From Terriglobus roseus (GTDB lineage: Bacteria > Acidobacteriota > Terriglobia > Terriglobales > Acidobacteriaceae): a stretch of 64,000 nt of DNA. The translations under genes and the position numbers were made by a program. The DNA lies in the NCBI RefSeq assembly GCF_900105625.1, contig NZ_FNSD01000001.1:1922001-1986000 (forward strand), written 5' to 3'. Shown here piece by piece: positions 44,443 to 53,333 of this stretch. Within the stretch, counting starts at the first letter, position 1; each line of letters begins with the position of its first letter. A model generated the notes under the pieces. It was not told the origin of the DNA and searched no databases. It worked only from the letters and a program-made list of their open reading frames with translations.

Positions 44443-44536
44443 GCCGCGAGTGTAGCAAGGAACGCTGCGGTTGCGTCAGATGCTGAACCCACGTCTCAAG
44501 TGCGGGATGTGAGAGCACGCCGATTCTGTAGCTGCA

Positions 44537-44548
44537 TAAAATGCTCTT
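44537..44548 (+). promoter_or_regulatory. folP -10 box directly at the start codon
   Basis: TAAAAT at 44537-44542 stands six bases before the ATG, so transcription would begin at or near the A of the ATG. No Shine-Dalgarno sequence is present. This suggests a leaderless mRNA. Confidence 0.45.
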
Positions 44549-45418
44549 ATGTCTCCTTCTGCGCGAGCGCACTTCGATTGGCAACTGCGCACGCGCGCGC
44601 TGACGTTGGGTGTATACCCGCTTGTGATGGGGATCGTGAATGTCACGCCAGACTCCTTCAGCGATGGCGGCCAACACGCTACCACGCAGGCCGCTGTGGC
44701 CTACGCACTGCAGCTGCTGGATGACGGCGCGGACATGGTGGACATCGGTGGCGAGTCGACGCGACCTGGAACGTCTGCAGGGACTGACGTTGCGCTTGAG
44801 GCACTGGAGGAACAGCACCGCGTTCTGTCCGTCATCGAGGGCATCGTTGGGACTCGGCCGGGTGCAATCGTGTCGATCGACACCTATCGCGCAAGTACCG
44901 CACGGCTTGCAGTGGAAGCAGGCGCTGAGATGGTGAACGATGTCAGCGGCGGCCTTTGGGATCCGGCGATGCTCGCAACCTGTGCGGATCTGCGATGCGG
45001 CGTTGTGGTGATGCACACGCGTGGCCTGCCCTCCGAGTGGACCGCGCAACCGCCCATTGCAAGTGATGCGGTCGTTCCTCTGGTAGTCGAAGGACTAAGG
45101 GAACGGGTCGCAGCGGCGCTTGCTGCAGGCATCGCGCGCGAGCGCATCGCGGTCGATCCGGGATTCGGTTTTGGCAAACGCGGTGAGGAGAACTGGGCTC
45201 TGCTCGCGGGGCTCAAACAGCTTCAGACACTCGACCTGCCACTGCTTGTAGGTCTGTCACGGAAGGGATTTCTTGCCCCGTCGAAGTCTGCAGCAACACG
45301 TGATGCCGCAACGCACGCGGCAGATGCGAAAGCCATCCGCGCAGGTGCCCATATCGTGCGCGTGCACGATGTACGCGGCGCCATGCTGTCAGCCAGCGCA
45401 ACAGACCGGAAGCTGTAG
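44549..45418 (+). CDS. folP: Dihydropteroate synthase
   Basis: 289 residues. All landmark motifs of the family are present: GIVNVTPDSFSDGG (pterin site), DIGGESTRPGTSAG, IVSIDTYRASTARLAVEAGA, MVNDVSGG, VVMHTRG, VDPGFGFGKRGEENWALL, LLVGLSRKGFL, and the closing IVRVHDVRGA. It joins p-aminobenzoate to the dihydropterin in folate synthesis and is the sulfonamide target; no insertion of a resistant type is seen. The gene stands alone on the plus strand and ends five bases before the stop of the converging 1306-residue gene. Confidence 0.97.
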   Translation: MSPSARAHFDWQLRTRALTLGVYPLVMGIVNVTPDSFSDGGQHATTQAAVAYALQLLDDGADMVDIGGESTRPGTSAGTDVALEALEEQHRVLSVIEGIVGTRPGAIVSIDTYRASTARLAVEAGAEMVNDVSGGLWDPAMLATCADLRCGVVVMHTRGLPSEWTAQPPIASDAVVPLVVEGLRERVAAALAAGIARERIAVDPGFGFGKRGEENWALLAGLKQLQTLDLPLLVGLSRKGFLAPSKSAATRDAATHAADAKAIRAGAHIVRVHDVRGAMLSASATDRKL

Positions 45419-45423
45419 AGGTC

Positions 45424-48400
45424 TTACTTCCCTTTACTGAGTCGCCGGTAGTAATCGGCTACCGAGTCGTTGTAACCCGCAGGCACTGTGTATGCCTTGC
45501 CGGTATGTGCATCGGTTGTGTCGCCGGAGCGTTGCAACTGCAACTCCAGCTTGTCGACAGCGCGCAACACTTCGCCATGCATCTGCTCCACCAGCGCCGG
45601 ATTGCCGGGGAAGCGCGTGGGATCAAGACCCTGCATCTGCCGCTGTAGTTCCGCCAGGTCCTTCTGCGCCTGTGGGTCGTCCTTCACCATGCCACGCAGC
45701 GCCTGCAGGTCGCGCAGACTCTGCTGGAAGGTGCGCTCTGTGTCCGCAGGATTGCCTTCCGTCCCCTTCGCTCCATAACGAGGACCGCCCGTTGCGTAGG
45801 TGTTGTTGCCCGTGTTCGATCCGCCGAAGACGCCGCCCTGACCACCACCTCCGCCGACTCGGTTGCCGATGTCGCCGACACGACCGTTTTCACCACCGCC
45901 ACCGATGTCGTTACCGCGCGAGAGTGCACCGCCGCCCCGATTGCCAGCCTGCTGGCCGCCGCCCTGCTGAGCACCGCCGCCCTGACCACTACCCTGACCG
46001 CCCTGCTGTCCTTGACCGCCTTGCTGTCCCCCAGCCTGGGCGTTCTGCGCAGACTGTTGACCGCTGCCATTGCGTCCCTGACCGGCTTGATTTCCGCCCT
46101 GCGCCTGGCCGTTCTGCTGCCCCTGTTGATTGCCGTTGCCCTGGCCGCCGCGGCCGTTCGCGCCCTTGCCGTTGCCCTGGCCACGATCCAGCGCCGTGCC
46201 TTGTCGGGCAGCCTGCATCGCCTGCAGCTGGCTGCGAAGACGCTCCACCTGTCCGAGCGCTGCTGTCTGATCCGGCTTGCCCCTGTCTGCACCGGCTCCG
46301 ACTGCCAGCGATCCTTTGCCGACGGAGCCCTGAGCGGCACGCAGCTGCAGGCCGAGCTTCGACAGTCCGTCTGCAATGTTCTTCTCCGTGCCATTGGAGT
46401 TCGGATTGATCCCGCTGCGCAGCCAGTCCGCGGTGCGCTGCATGTGATTGTCCAGGTCAGACCGGTCCATCTCCGACAGCGCGTCGCGCAACTTCTTCGA
46501 TGTCTCAGGCTGGCTGCCGGCCATCTGCCGCGCGGTCTCGCGCATGTCCTTCTGCAGTTTCGACAGGCTGTTCGAGAGTTCCTGGCGGTCTGCCGAAAGC
46601 TGGTTGCGCTCCTGGATTTTGCGCATCATGGAATCGCGATCGAAGTTCTGATTCTCCGTCGAAGAGGCGAACTTGTTGATGCGCTCGGACTGCGCGCGTT
46701 CCTCCTGCTGCAGGCGGTCGGCCTCGCGGGAGAGCGATCCCAGGCGATTGCCCGCGATGTCCTGCTGCGCGCCACCCAGCAGGCCCGTCGCCTCGCGGAG
46801 GCGTTCGGCGGCTTGCCGCTGCGCCTCGGTGCTGCTGCCCTGCTGTGACTGTCCGGATGTGCCCGCGCGCTTCATCGCATCATTCGCGGAACGCATGCGT
46901 GACAGCGCCTGCTCGATCCGCTGATCGGAAGCAGACTTCGTTCCATTGCGGCCACCGTTTTGTTGCCGTGACGACGCCTGCTGTTGCGAGCCCGAAGATC
47001 CGCCGCCCTGGGAGCCGGGGGCGCCCTGGCCGCCCGACTGACCGCTCTGTCCCTGCTGACCGGACTGGCCCTGCTGTCCAGACTGGCCCTGTTGTCCGGA
47101 CTGGCCCGACTGCCCTTGCTGTCCCGGCTGTCCGTTCTTTGCGAGCTGCTCCATCTGCCGTTGCAACTGCTCGGCCTCGCGCCGCAACATCTCCTGCTGC
47201 CAGCGCTCCTGGAAGCTCTGCTGGGGATTCTTCTGCTGGTTCGCGAGTTCTTCCTGCCGCTTCGCGAGGGCGTCCAGCTTCGCCAGAGCGTCCTCGACTT
47301 CCTTGGCGTGCTCCTCCTGCGGAGACGATGTGCGCGCGGTCTCGTACTGATTCTTTTCCGTATCGAGTTCCAGGTCGAAGAGGCTTGCGAGATCGCGACC
47401 AGAACTCTGTCCACCGCCGCCGCCACCACCGCCCTGCTGACCGAAGGCGACCTGGATCTGGCGGAAGGTAGCCTCCGCGCGTGACAGCGCCTGCAGCGCC
47501 TTCTGCTCGCTGACCAACGCGTCCTGCCACTTCACCACGGCCAGCTTCTCGCTGGCAGGCAGCATGTTCTTCGCGGCTTCCTGCATGTCCTTTTCGAAGC
47601 CTGTGAACTCCTCGTTGGCGCCCGCCAGATCGCGGCTGTTGATGCGCGCGGAGAGCGCCATTACCTGATCGCGCAGCTTCGACTGAGCACCACTCAGGAA
47701 GTCGCCCTGCGTCTTCGCTGTCTTCTCCGTTGCCGACTTGTCGTTGATCTGTTTCCATGTCTGCGCGATCAACTCCTTTTCGCGCTTGGAAATCTCGGTC
47801 TGACCGCCCTGCTGCCCGCCACCACCATCACCACCGCCTCCACCGCCACCCTGCTGCGATTGTGAAAACTCGCGCTCAAAGGGATCGGCCTGAATGAAGC
47901 TGATGTCCGTCTTCGCCTCCGCGTGGCCGTCACGGGCAGTCGCGTAGACGCTGACCAGGTCGCCCGGCTGCATCTTGAAGTCCTCGAGTCGCAGCGTGTA
48001 GGAGCCATCTGCATTCTTCGCGCCCGGCTGTTTCAGCATCGCGATGTCTTTGTCTGGACCACCGTTGACCGAGTAGTGCAGATGCATATCCCGCAGGCCG
48101 AACTCCGCCGATCCCTTCACGCCGACAGTAACCTCTTCAATGGGGCTCGCGCGGTAGTCACGGCCGGGCTTGTCGATGGCGATCTGCGGTGCCTCCGCTT
48201 TGTCGGTCGCAATGAAGTAGTCCTCGCTCAACCGCACCGGCTGCCCGTCGCTGGTGGCTGCGACGTGATACGCACCGTCCTTGTTCATAGCGATGGTGCC
48301 TTTGTACTTGTTCCCCACGACGCTGGTCAGATGCACGGTACCGCCGCTGTCCAGTGTCAGGTTGCCGTCCTTTAGCGGCCGATCCATCTCGATCTCAAGC

Positions 48401-49344
48401 TCAGCGTTTGTGCCCTCAATGGCACGAAGATCGCCGGCATGGTCGCTCGTCTCTGTCTTCATGCCAGTCCATGACGGGTAGTGATACGTCACCTTTACGG
48501 ACTTCACGGACGGCAGATCGACCACGCGCACTTTGTAGTGTGGCGATGTGAGCGGCCCTGCGGTGACGTAGTATTCGACGTTCTCCGGTAGGCCGGTGAA
48601 GGTGAACTGATACGACGGATTGCCGGTCATGGATGCCGTGGGTTGCATGGCTACCGGCTCCCATCCGTTGCTGCTGTTGAAATGCGCGAAGATCTCAACC
48701 TTCTCCGGATGCAGGTTCGTGACCTGCGCGGTGATGAGCTGGTCGCTGTTTCGCCGTACGGCCACGTCACCGGGCAGCACGTTGATCGCATACAGCGGCT
48801 GCTCGGTCTTCTTCGGCCCGGTCCAGAGCAGCGATGCACCATAGCCCAGGTAGCCCGGACCGGCATAGATCATCCACAAAAGAACGCCAAAGCAAGCAAC
48901 GGTAACACCGGCCAGAGCAGCCAATATCGGTGCGGGTGCCATGGACGAGGGCGGCGCTTCCGCTGTGCGTGTGAGCGTGTCGGCGGCAAGCAATTCCAAG
49001 AAGGGATTCGATGTATCGGCATCGCGCTCGTGAAAGGTGCGCAGACGGTCTTCCAGTTGCGGATGTGCCGCTTCGGCATCGTGCACCGCGCACGACCTGG
49101 TCAGTCGCAGCAACGGCCAGAAGAGACCAGCAGCCGCGGCGGCGATCAGGCCGACGATCAGCACCAGTCGTGCCTTGACGGTGCTGTTCTCTGGAAAGGC
49201 GTAGTGGTTCAGGAACAGAACCAGCAGCACGGTCAGGATCAGTGCCGTGGCGAAGAAGACAGCCGCACCGCGAAGGCCGGCGCGCACCTGCAGCATGCGC
49301 CGAACGCGTGCAATATAGCTCTGAAGCTCGCTCTGTTTGCTCAT
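45424..49344 (-). CDS. Giant coiled-coil membrane protein, last gene of the MoxR/Bat operon
   Basis: 1306 residues from the ATG at 49344, which overlaps the BatA stop by four bases; the frame upstream is not coding. Membrane helices lie at about 27-46, 59-79 and 138-160. An extracytoplasmic beta-rich part (about 180-530) has Ig-like segments such as VKSVKVTYHYPSWTGMKTET. Long coiled-coil segments full of Gln and Lys follow (EREKELIAQTWKQI-like, LAKLDALAKRQEELANQQ). Several Gly/Gln low-complexity tracts (GQQGQSGQSGQQGQ) lie near residues 740-790 and 1100-1200. The C-terminus is LVEQMHGEVLRAVDKLELQL. It resembles DUF4175-type proteins found with MoxR and vWA genes. It may be a long periplasmic scaffold or tether. 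The exact function is unknown. Confidence 0.85.
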   Translation of the reverse strand: MSKQSELQSYIARVRRMLQVRAGLRGAAVFFATALILTVLLVLFLNHYAFPENSTVKARLVLIVGLIAAAAAGLFWPLLRLTRSCAVHDAEAAHPQLEDRLRTFHERDADTSNPFLELLAADTLTRTAEAPPSSMAPAPILAALAGVTVACFGVLLWMIYAGPGYLGYGASLLWTGPKKTEQPLYAINVLPGDVAVRRNSDQLITAQVTNLHPEKVEIFAHFNSSNGWEPVAMQPTASMTGNPSYQFTFTGLPENVEYYVTAGPLTSPHYKVRVVDLPSVKSVKVTYHYPSWTGMKTETSDHAGDLRAIEGTNAELEIEMDRPLKDGNLTLDSGGTVHLTSVVGNKYKGTIAMNKDGAYHVAATSDGQPVRLSEDYFIATDKAEAPQIAIDKPGRDYRASPIEEVTVGVKGSAEFGLRDMHLHYSVNGGPDKDIAMLKQPGAKNADGSYTLRLEDFKMQPGDLVSVYATARDGHAEAKTDISFIQADPFEREFSQSQQGGGGGGGDGGGGQQGGQTEISKREKELIAQTWKQINDKSATEKTAKTQGDFLSGAQSKLRDQVMALSARINSRDLAGANEEFTGFEKDMQEAAKNMLPASEKLAVVKWQDALVSEQKALQALSRAEATFRQIQVAFGQQGGGGGGGGQSSGRDLASLFDLELDTEKNQYETARTSSPQEEHAKEVEDALAKLDALAKRQEELANQQKNPQQSFQERWQQEMLRREAEQLQRQMEQLAKNGQPGQQGQSGQSGQQGQSGQQGQSGQQGQSGQSGGQGAPGSQGGGSSGSQQQASSRQQNGGRNGTKSASDQRIEQALSRMRSANDAMKRAGTSGQSQQGSSTEAQRQAAERLREATGLLGGAQQDIAGNRLGSLSREADRLQQEERAQSERINKFASSTENQNFDRDSMMRKIQERNQLSADRQELSNSLSKLQKDMRETARQMAGSQPETSKKLRDALSEMDRSDLDNHMQRTADWLRSGINPNSNGTEKNIADGLSKLGLQLRAAQGSVGKGSLAVGAGADRGKPDQTAALGQVERLRSQLQAMQAARQGTALDRGQGNGKGANGRGGQGNGNQQGQQNGQAQGGNQAGQGRNGSGQQSAQNAQAGGQQGGQGQQGGQGSGQGGGAQQGGGQQAGNRGGGALSRGNDIGGGGENGRVGDIGNRVGGGGGQGGVFGGSNTGNNTYATGGPRYGAKGTEGNPADTERTFQQSLRDLQALRGMVKDDPQAQKDLAELQRQMQGLDPTRFPGNPALVEQMHGEVLRAVDKLELQLQRSGDTTDAHTGKAYTVPAGYNDSVADYYRRLSKGK

Positions 49345-51392
49345 GCGTCCTCCCGCTGCGTGCCCATGTAGCCGCTGGAGACCGCGATCTCCGCAAGCGC
49401 TACGAGAAGTGCAAGCAGCATAACCCACCACCACAACCCAACGGGCCGATATTTCACTCCGCTGGCCGCTGCGGTCTGCGCCGCCTCCGCCGGTGCGGCG
49501 GTGTTGCTGCCAGTCCACAGCTGCAGCGTGTCGTCCGGCATAGGCTGCAGATCGCTCTCAAGCCGATCGGGGTTCACGCCGATGACAGCGTCCTTGCCGT
49601 TCGCGAACCGCACCTGGTAGAAGCCCGCGTGATCCAACCGGAATGCCTGCGCAGTACGCGCCTCTTCCAAAGACAGCGGACGTCTGCCCGCGGGATCGAC
49701 CACCTCAGCGCTTGCAACTGCCCCAGCGGGTACCCCGCCGTTACGCAGTTGCACAAAGCTGTCGACCAATCGCGATCCACTCAACCGCTCCGTCCCGCTG
49801 AGATACCGTGCCGTGCGATCGACAAAGGCAACGAAGACCGGATGCAGCGGCAGGTCATTCGTCAGGTTGTCGAAGCCTGTCGTGAAGAGCAACACATGGC
49901 CCTCGCCCATCGGCTTGTCGAGCAGCAGGGGCGTGCCATCGCTAAGCCGCGCCACCACGCGCGCATTGCCCGCATCGACGACCGATGCATAGAGAATCTT
50001 CGTCTCCGCCCAGCCACCGTTATCGCGCCCGGGCTGCGCATCTGCCAGCGCAGGATGCGTGAAGTCGACCTGTCCCACAGTTGTCGCCGCACCACCGCCG
50101 CGCGAGAAATCGCGATTGTCTTTCACCTCAGATCCCCACAGCGGGATACGAGCGTGATGTCCCGCTCCAGTGCCCAGGGCAATGAAGACGCTGCCACCTT
50201 TGTTCACGTAGTCCTGCAGATTGCGCTCGAAGATAGGCGGCAGTGCGACGGCATCGGAGAGCACAACAAAAGCAAATCGCGAAGGGTCAAGATCGTTCGT
50301 GCTGGCCGCGCTCGCCGCCTGCATGGTGAATGAAGCCTGCGCCGCCGCAGTGAGCGCTGTTCCGAAGTAAAGTTCGGAGCGCGTATCTCCAAGGCCGCGC
50401 ACAAACAGCACCTTCTGCGGATCGGAGCGACGCACCGCGAAGACACTCGCATCATCCAGCGGGAAGGCATCCGCCGCATCGACGCGCACCTCACACTTGT
50501 TGAAGCCATAACCAATGTCGAGCGGAGAAAACTCGACCGTCGCGCGCCCGTTCGCGGGCACTTCAACCTTCCTAGTCGCGATGCTGCGGCCGTTCACCAA
50601 CAGAGACACGCTCTTCGAAGTAGCAGGCGTATTCAACCCGGCAATCACGGCCAGCACGCGGGACTTCTTCGTGTCCTTGGGATCGGCAAGCTCTGCGGGC
50701 GCATCGACACTGGCGACCGTCCAGTTAGGCACCGCCACCCCCTTCACCACGGGATGCACGATCAGCTTTGTCTCCGCGGGCAGCACCATGTCTGCGAAGT
50801 TCGCGGGCATGGCCGACCTCTGCATGTCGCTGAACAGGTGCAGATCTGCAGGGCCTTTCATCTGCTCGCCCAGCGTGCGAATATTCCGACCAAGCTCTCC
50901 AAAGCTGGCGTGGCCATCGCCAGGCTGGATACCCTCCAACGCATTGCGTAGTTGCGCCAGGTCCTCGATGGGCTGCGTCAACATCGCAACCTGACCGCCC
51001 AGCGCAACGATCTGCGCCTTCTGGGAAGAAGGCTTCGCATTCAGCGTGGCCAAGGCCTGCTGCTTCGCGTCCCCGAAACGCGAACCCGCGCGCATGCTGA
51101 AGGAGTTGTCGAGAACGATCAGCAGCAGTCTCCCTGTCGGATCGCTCGCAGGCCGACGGAGGAACGGGTTCGCAAATGCCAGCACCAGCAACAACAGCAG
51201 AGCCGCACGCAGCGCGAAGAGCAACAGGTATTTCAATCGCCGGTGCTTCGTAGAGCTCTGTGTACCGCGCTCGAAGAACATCAGCGACGCCATAGGCCTC
51301 GGTACGGTGATGTGACGCTTCAGCAGGTGCACAAACACCGGCACACCCAGCGCGAGCAGACCACCCAGGAACCATGGAGAAAGAAGTCCCAT
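49341..51392 (-). CDS. BatA/vWA-domain membrane protein
   Basis: 683 residues. The N-terminus is a BatA domain (GLLSPWFLGGLLALGVPVFV, PRPMASLMFFERG) with membrane helices at about 3-24 and 54-75. A von Willebrand A domain follows with a DxSxS metal site, D95-NSFS99 in LLIVLDNSFSM. A beta-sandwich and a glutamine-amidotransferase-like alpha/beta region come next (LQDYVNKGGSVFIALGTGAG). A third membrane helix (LWWWVMLLALLVALAEIAV) is near the C-terminus. Its start shares one base with the stop of the DUF58 gene and its end overlaps the giant gene, so translation is coupled throughout. Bat proteins were named for aerotolerance in Bacteroides and usually work with MoxR ATPases. Confidence 0.9.
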   Translation of the reverse strand: MGLLSPWFLGGLLALGVPVFVHLLKRHITVPRPMASLMFFERGTQSSTKHRRLKYLLLFALRAALLLLLVLAFANPFLRRPASDPTGRLLLIVLDNSFSMRAGSRFGDAKQQALATLNAKPSSQKAQIVALGGQVAMLTQPIEDLAQLRNALEGIQPGDGHASFGELGRNIRTLGEQMKGPADLHLFSDMQRSAMPANFADMVLPAETKLIVHPVVKGVAVPNWTVASVDAPAELADPKDTKKSRVLAVIAGLNTPATSKSVSLLVNGRSIATRKVEVPANGRATVEFSPLDIGYGFNKCEVRVDAADAFPLDDASVFAVRRSDPQKVLFVRGLGDTRSELYFGTALTAAAQASFTMQAASAASTNDLDPSRFAFVVLSDAVALPPIFERNLQDYVNKGGSVFIALGTGAGHHARIPLWGSEVKDNRDFSRGGGAATTVGQVDFTHPALADAQPGRDNGGWAETKILYASVVDAGNARVVARLSDGTPLLLDKPMGEGHVLLFTTGFDNLTNDLPLHPVFVAFVDRTARYLSGTERLSGSRLVDSFVQLRNGGVPAGAVASAEVVDPAGRRPLSLEEARTAQAFRLDHAGFYQVRFANGKDAVIGVNPDRLESDLQPMPDDTLQLWTGSNTAAPAEAAQTAAASGVKYRPVGLWWWVMLLALLVALAEIAVSSGYMGTQREDA

Positions 51393-52279
51393 CAGTTGCC
51401 CGCCTGTCGCAGTGTGAGGTACTCACGCAAGGCATTGTCGAGCGGCTGATCAGTCAGCAGCAACTGATAATCCATGCCGGCCGCCTTCGTCTTCGATCGC
51501 AACGATTCGACATGCGCGTCGATCTTCTCGCGATACGTCGTCTTCGCGTATTCCGGAATCACTTCAATGCGTTGTTCCGTCTCAAGATCCACCAGCACCG
51601 ACGGCCCATTCATTACCGGCCGCACCTCCTGCGGATCGAGAATGTGAAAGAGTACGACCTCATTGCCATGGAAGCGTAGCGGCTCAATGGTCTTCACAAC
51701 GAGCTCAGGATCTTCGTAAAAATCGGAGATGACGATGGCAATACCGCGCCGGTGCAACAACTCCTGAAAATGCTGCAGTGGTTTACCAAAATCCGTCCGG
51801 GCACGCGGCTCTGCAGCTTCAAGACCTCCGAGCAGACGAGCAAGCTGCCCGTTGCGCACGGAGGGCCGAACGTAATCACGCACCTCATCGTCAAAGACGA
51901 TTAGACCCGCAGCATCGCGCTGCCGCTTGATCGCGAGATAGAAAAGTGCCGCCGCTATGAAGCGCGCGTAGTCCATTTTCTTGACGCCGCCGCTGGTGAA
52001 CTCCATTGAGTTACTCGCATCCAGCAACACGGTAAGTTGACTGTTCGTCTCACCGCGATAGCGCTTGATGTAAGTGCGATCGGTGCGCCCGTACAAGCTC
52101 CAATCGACATGCCGCAGATCGTCCCCGGGCGCGTACGCGCGATACTCCGCGAACTCCTGCGAAAACCCAAAGTCCGGCGAACGGTGCAGGCCGGCGACGA
52201 AGCCGTCCACAACCGTGCGCGCCAGCAGGTCCAGCGAGGAGATGGTGCCAAGCACCGCGGGATCGAGGAAGCGTTGCAC
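51392..52279 (-). CDS. DUF58 protein of the MoxR/Bat operon
   Basis: 295 residues from a GTG at 52279 with GAAGG upstream, five bases past the moxR stop. An ATG at 52312 inside moxR is the alternative and would add 11 residues. The family core YRAYAPGDDLRHVDWSLYGR and TDRTYIKRYRGETN is intact, followed by a degenerate vWA-like metal site, LLDASNSMEF. No membrane helix is present, so it is cytoplasmic and probably docks to the membrane partners. DUF58 genes are almost always found right behind moxR, as here. The stop shares a base with the start of batA. Confidence 0.9.
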   Translation of the reverse strand: MQRFLDPAVLGTISSLDLLARTVVDGFVAGLHRSPDFGFSQEFAEYRAYAPGDDLRHVDWSLYGRTDRTYIKRYRGETNSQLTVLLDASNSMEFTSGGVKKMDYARFIAAALFYLAIKRQRDAAGLIVFDDEVRDYVRPSVRNGQLARLLGGLEAAEPRARTDFGKPLQHFQELLHRRGIAIVISDFYEDPELVVKTIEPLRFHGNEVVLFHILDPQEVRPVMNGPSVLVDLETEQRIEVIPEYAKTTYREKIDAHVESLRSKTKAAGMDYQLLLTDQPLDNALREYLTLRQAGN

Positions 52280-52283
52280 CGTG

Positions 52284-53306
52284 TCAGCCCTTCGGCTGCG
52301 GAATCGCAGCAATCAAACGATTAAGAATGTTGTCCGTGTCGATGCGCTCAGATTCCGCATGAAAGTTCAGCAGGATCCGATGACGCAACACTGGCACTGC
52401 AACGGCGGTGATGTCCTCGTAGGTGACGTGATACCGCTTGCGCGACAAGGCCCGAGCCTTTGCAGCGAGCACGATGAACTGTGCCGCACGAATGCTGCCG
52501 CCGTAACTGACATACTTCTTCACAAAGTCCGGAGCGTTGTCGCTCTTATGACGAGTGGCACGGACCAGGTTCACGACATACCGTGCGAGTGTCTCCGCAA
52601 TGGGGACCTGCCGCACCAGTGTTTGAAAGCCAAGAAGCTCCTCCGCATGGGTCACCGGCACAATCTTCGGCGTACGAGTTGCCGTCGTCAGATCGACAAC
52701 CTTCAACTCATCCTCAGGGCTGAGATAGTCGAGGATGCTGTTGAACAGGAAGCGATCAAGCTGCGCTTCGGGTAGTGGGTAAGTCCCTTCGAGTTCAATC
52801 GGATTTTGCGTGGCAAGCACAAAGAAAGGCGCAGGCAATTGATAGACGTGCCCGCGCACCGTGCACGAGCGCTCCTGCATCGCCTCCAGCAGTGCAGCCT
52901 GCGTCTTCGGCGGTGTGCGGTTGATCTCGTCCGCAAGCACGATGTTGCCGAAGATAGGTCCCTGCACGAACGTCCACTTACGATGACCCGTCACCGTATC
53001 TTCTTCAATGATGTCGGTACCCGTAATGTCCGACGGCATAAGATCCGGCGTGAACTGGATCCGGCGAAAGACCAGGCCCAGCGCGTCCGCCACCGTGCGC
53101 ACCATCAGCGTCTTCGCCGTGCCGGGCATGCCGGTCAGCAGCACATGACCACCGACGAACAGCGCAATCAGCACCTGGTCAATCACTTCATCCTGGCCTA
53201 CGATTACCTCGCGTACCTGGCGCAGGATATCTTCGCGCACCACGTGAAAGCGCTCGATGCGTGTCTGGAGCTGTGCTGCGTCGGGATTCAAGTCAGTGAA
53301 CGCCAT
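52284..53306 (-). CDS. MoxR-family AAA+ ATPase
   Basis: 340 residues. Walker A is G59-MPGTAKT66, Walker B is NIVLADEINRTPPKTQAALL, and the family's ATQNPIELEGTYPLPEAQLDRF (sensor and arginine-finger region) is complete. The C-terminal lid has SDNAPDFVKKYVSYGGSIRA and ALSRKRYHVTYEDI. MoxR ATPases act as chaperones that load metal or remodel vWA proteins; the vWA/DUF58 partners lie directly downstream. The ATG is preceded by AAAGGGAA. It lies 27 bases after the TPR-peptidase gene. Location is cytoplasmic. Confidence 0.96.
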   Translation of the reverse strand: MAFTDLNPDAAQLQTRIERFHVVREDILRQVREVIVGQDEVIDQVLIALFVGGHVLLTGMPGTAKTLMVRTVADALGLVFRRIQFTPDLMPSDITGTDIIEEDTVTGHRKWTFVQGPIFGNIVLADEINRTPPKTQAALLEAMQERSCTVRGHVYQLPAPFFVLATQNPIELEGTYPLPEAQLDRFLFNSILDYLSPEDELKVVDLTTATRTPKIVPVTHAEELLGFQTLVRQVPIAETLARYVVNLVRATRHKSDNAPDFVKKYVSYGGSIRAAQFIVLAAKARALSRKRYHVTYEDITAVAVPVLRHRILLNFHAESERIDTDNILNRLIAAIPQPKG

Positions 53307-53333
53307 GCGTGTCGGTTCCCTTTCACTTCGTGC

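Noticed and set aside
45492-47484. Several plus-strand frames opposite the giant scaffold gene
   Set aside because: They mirror the Gly/Gln-rich codons of the scaffold and have only low-complexity sequence.
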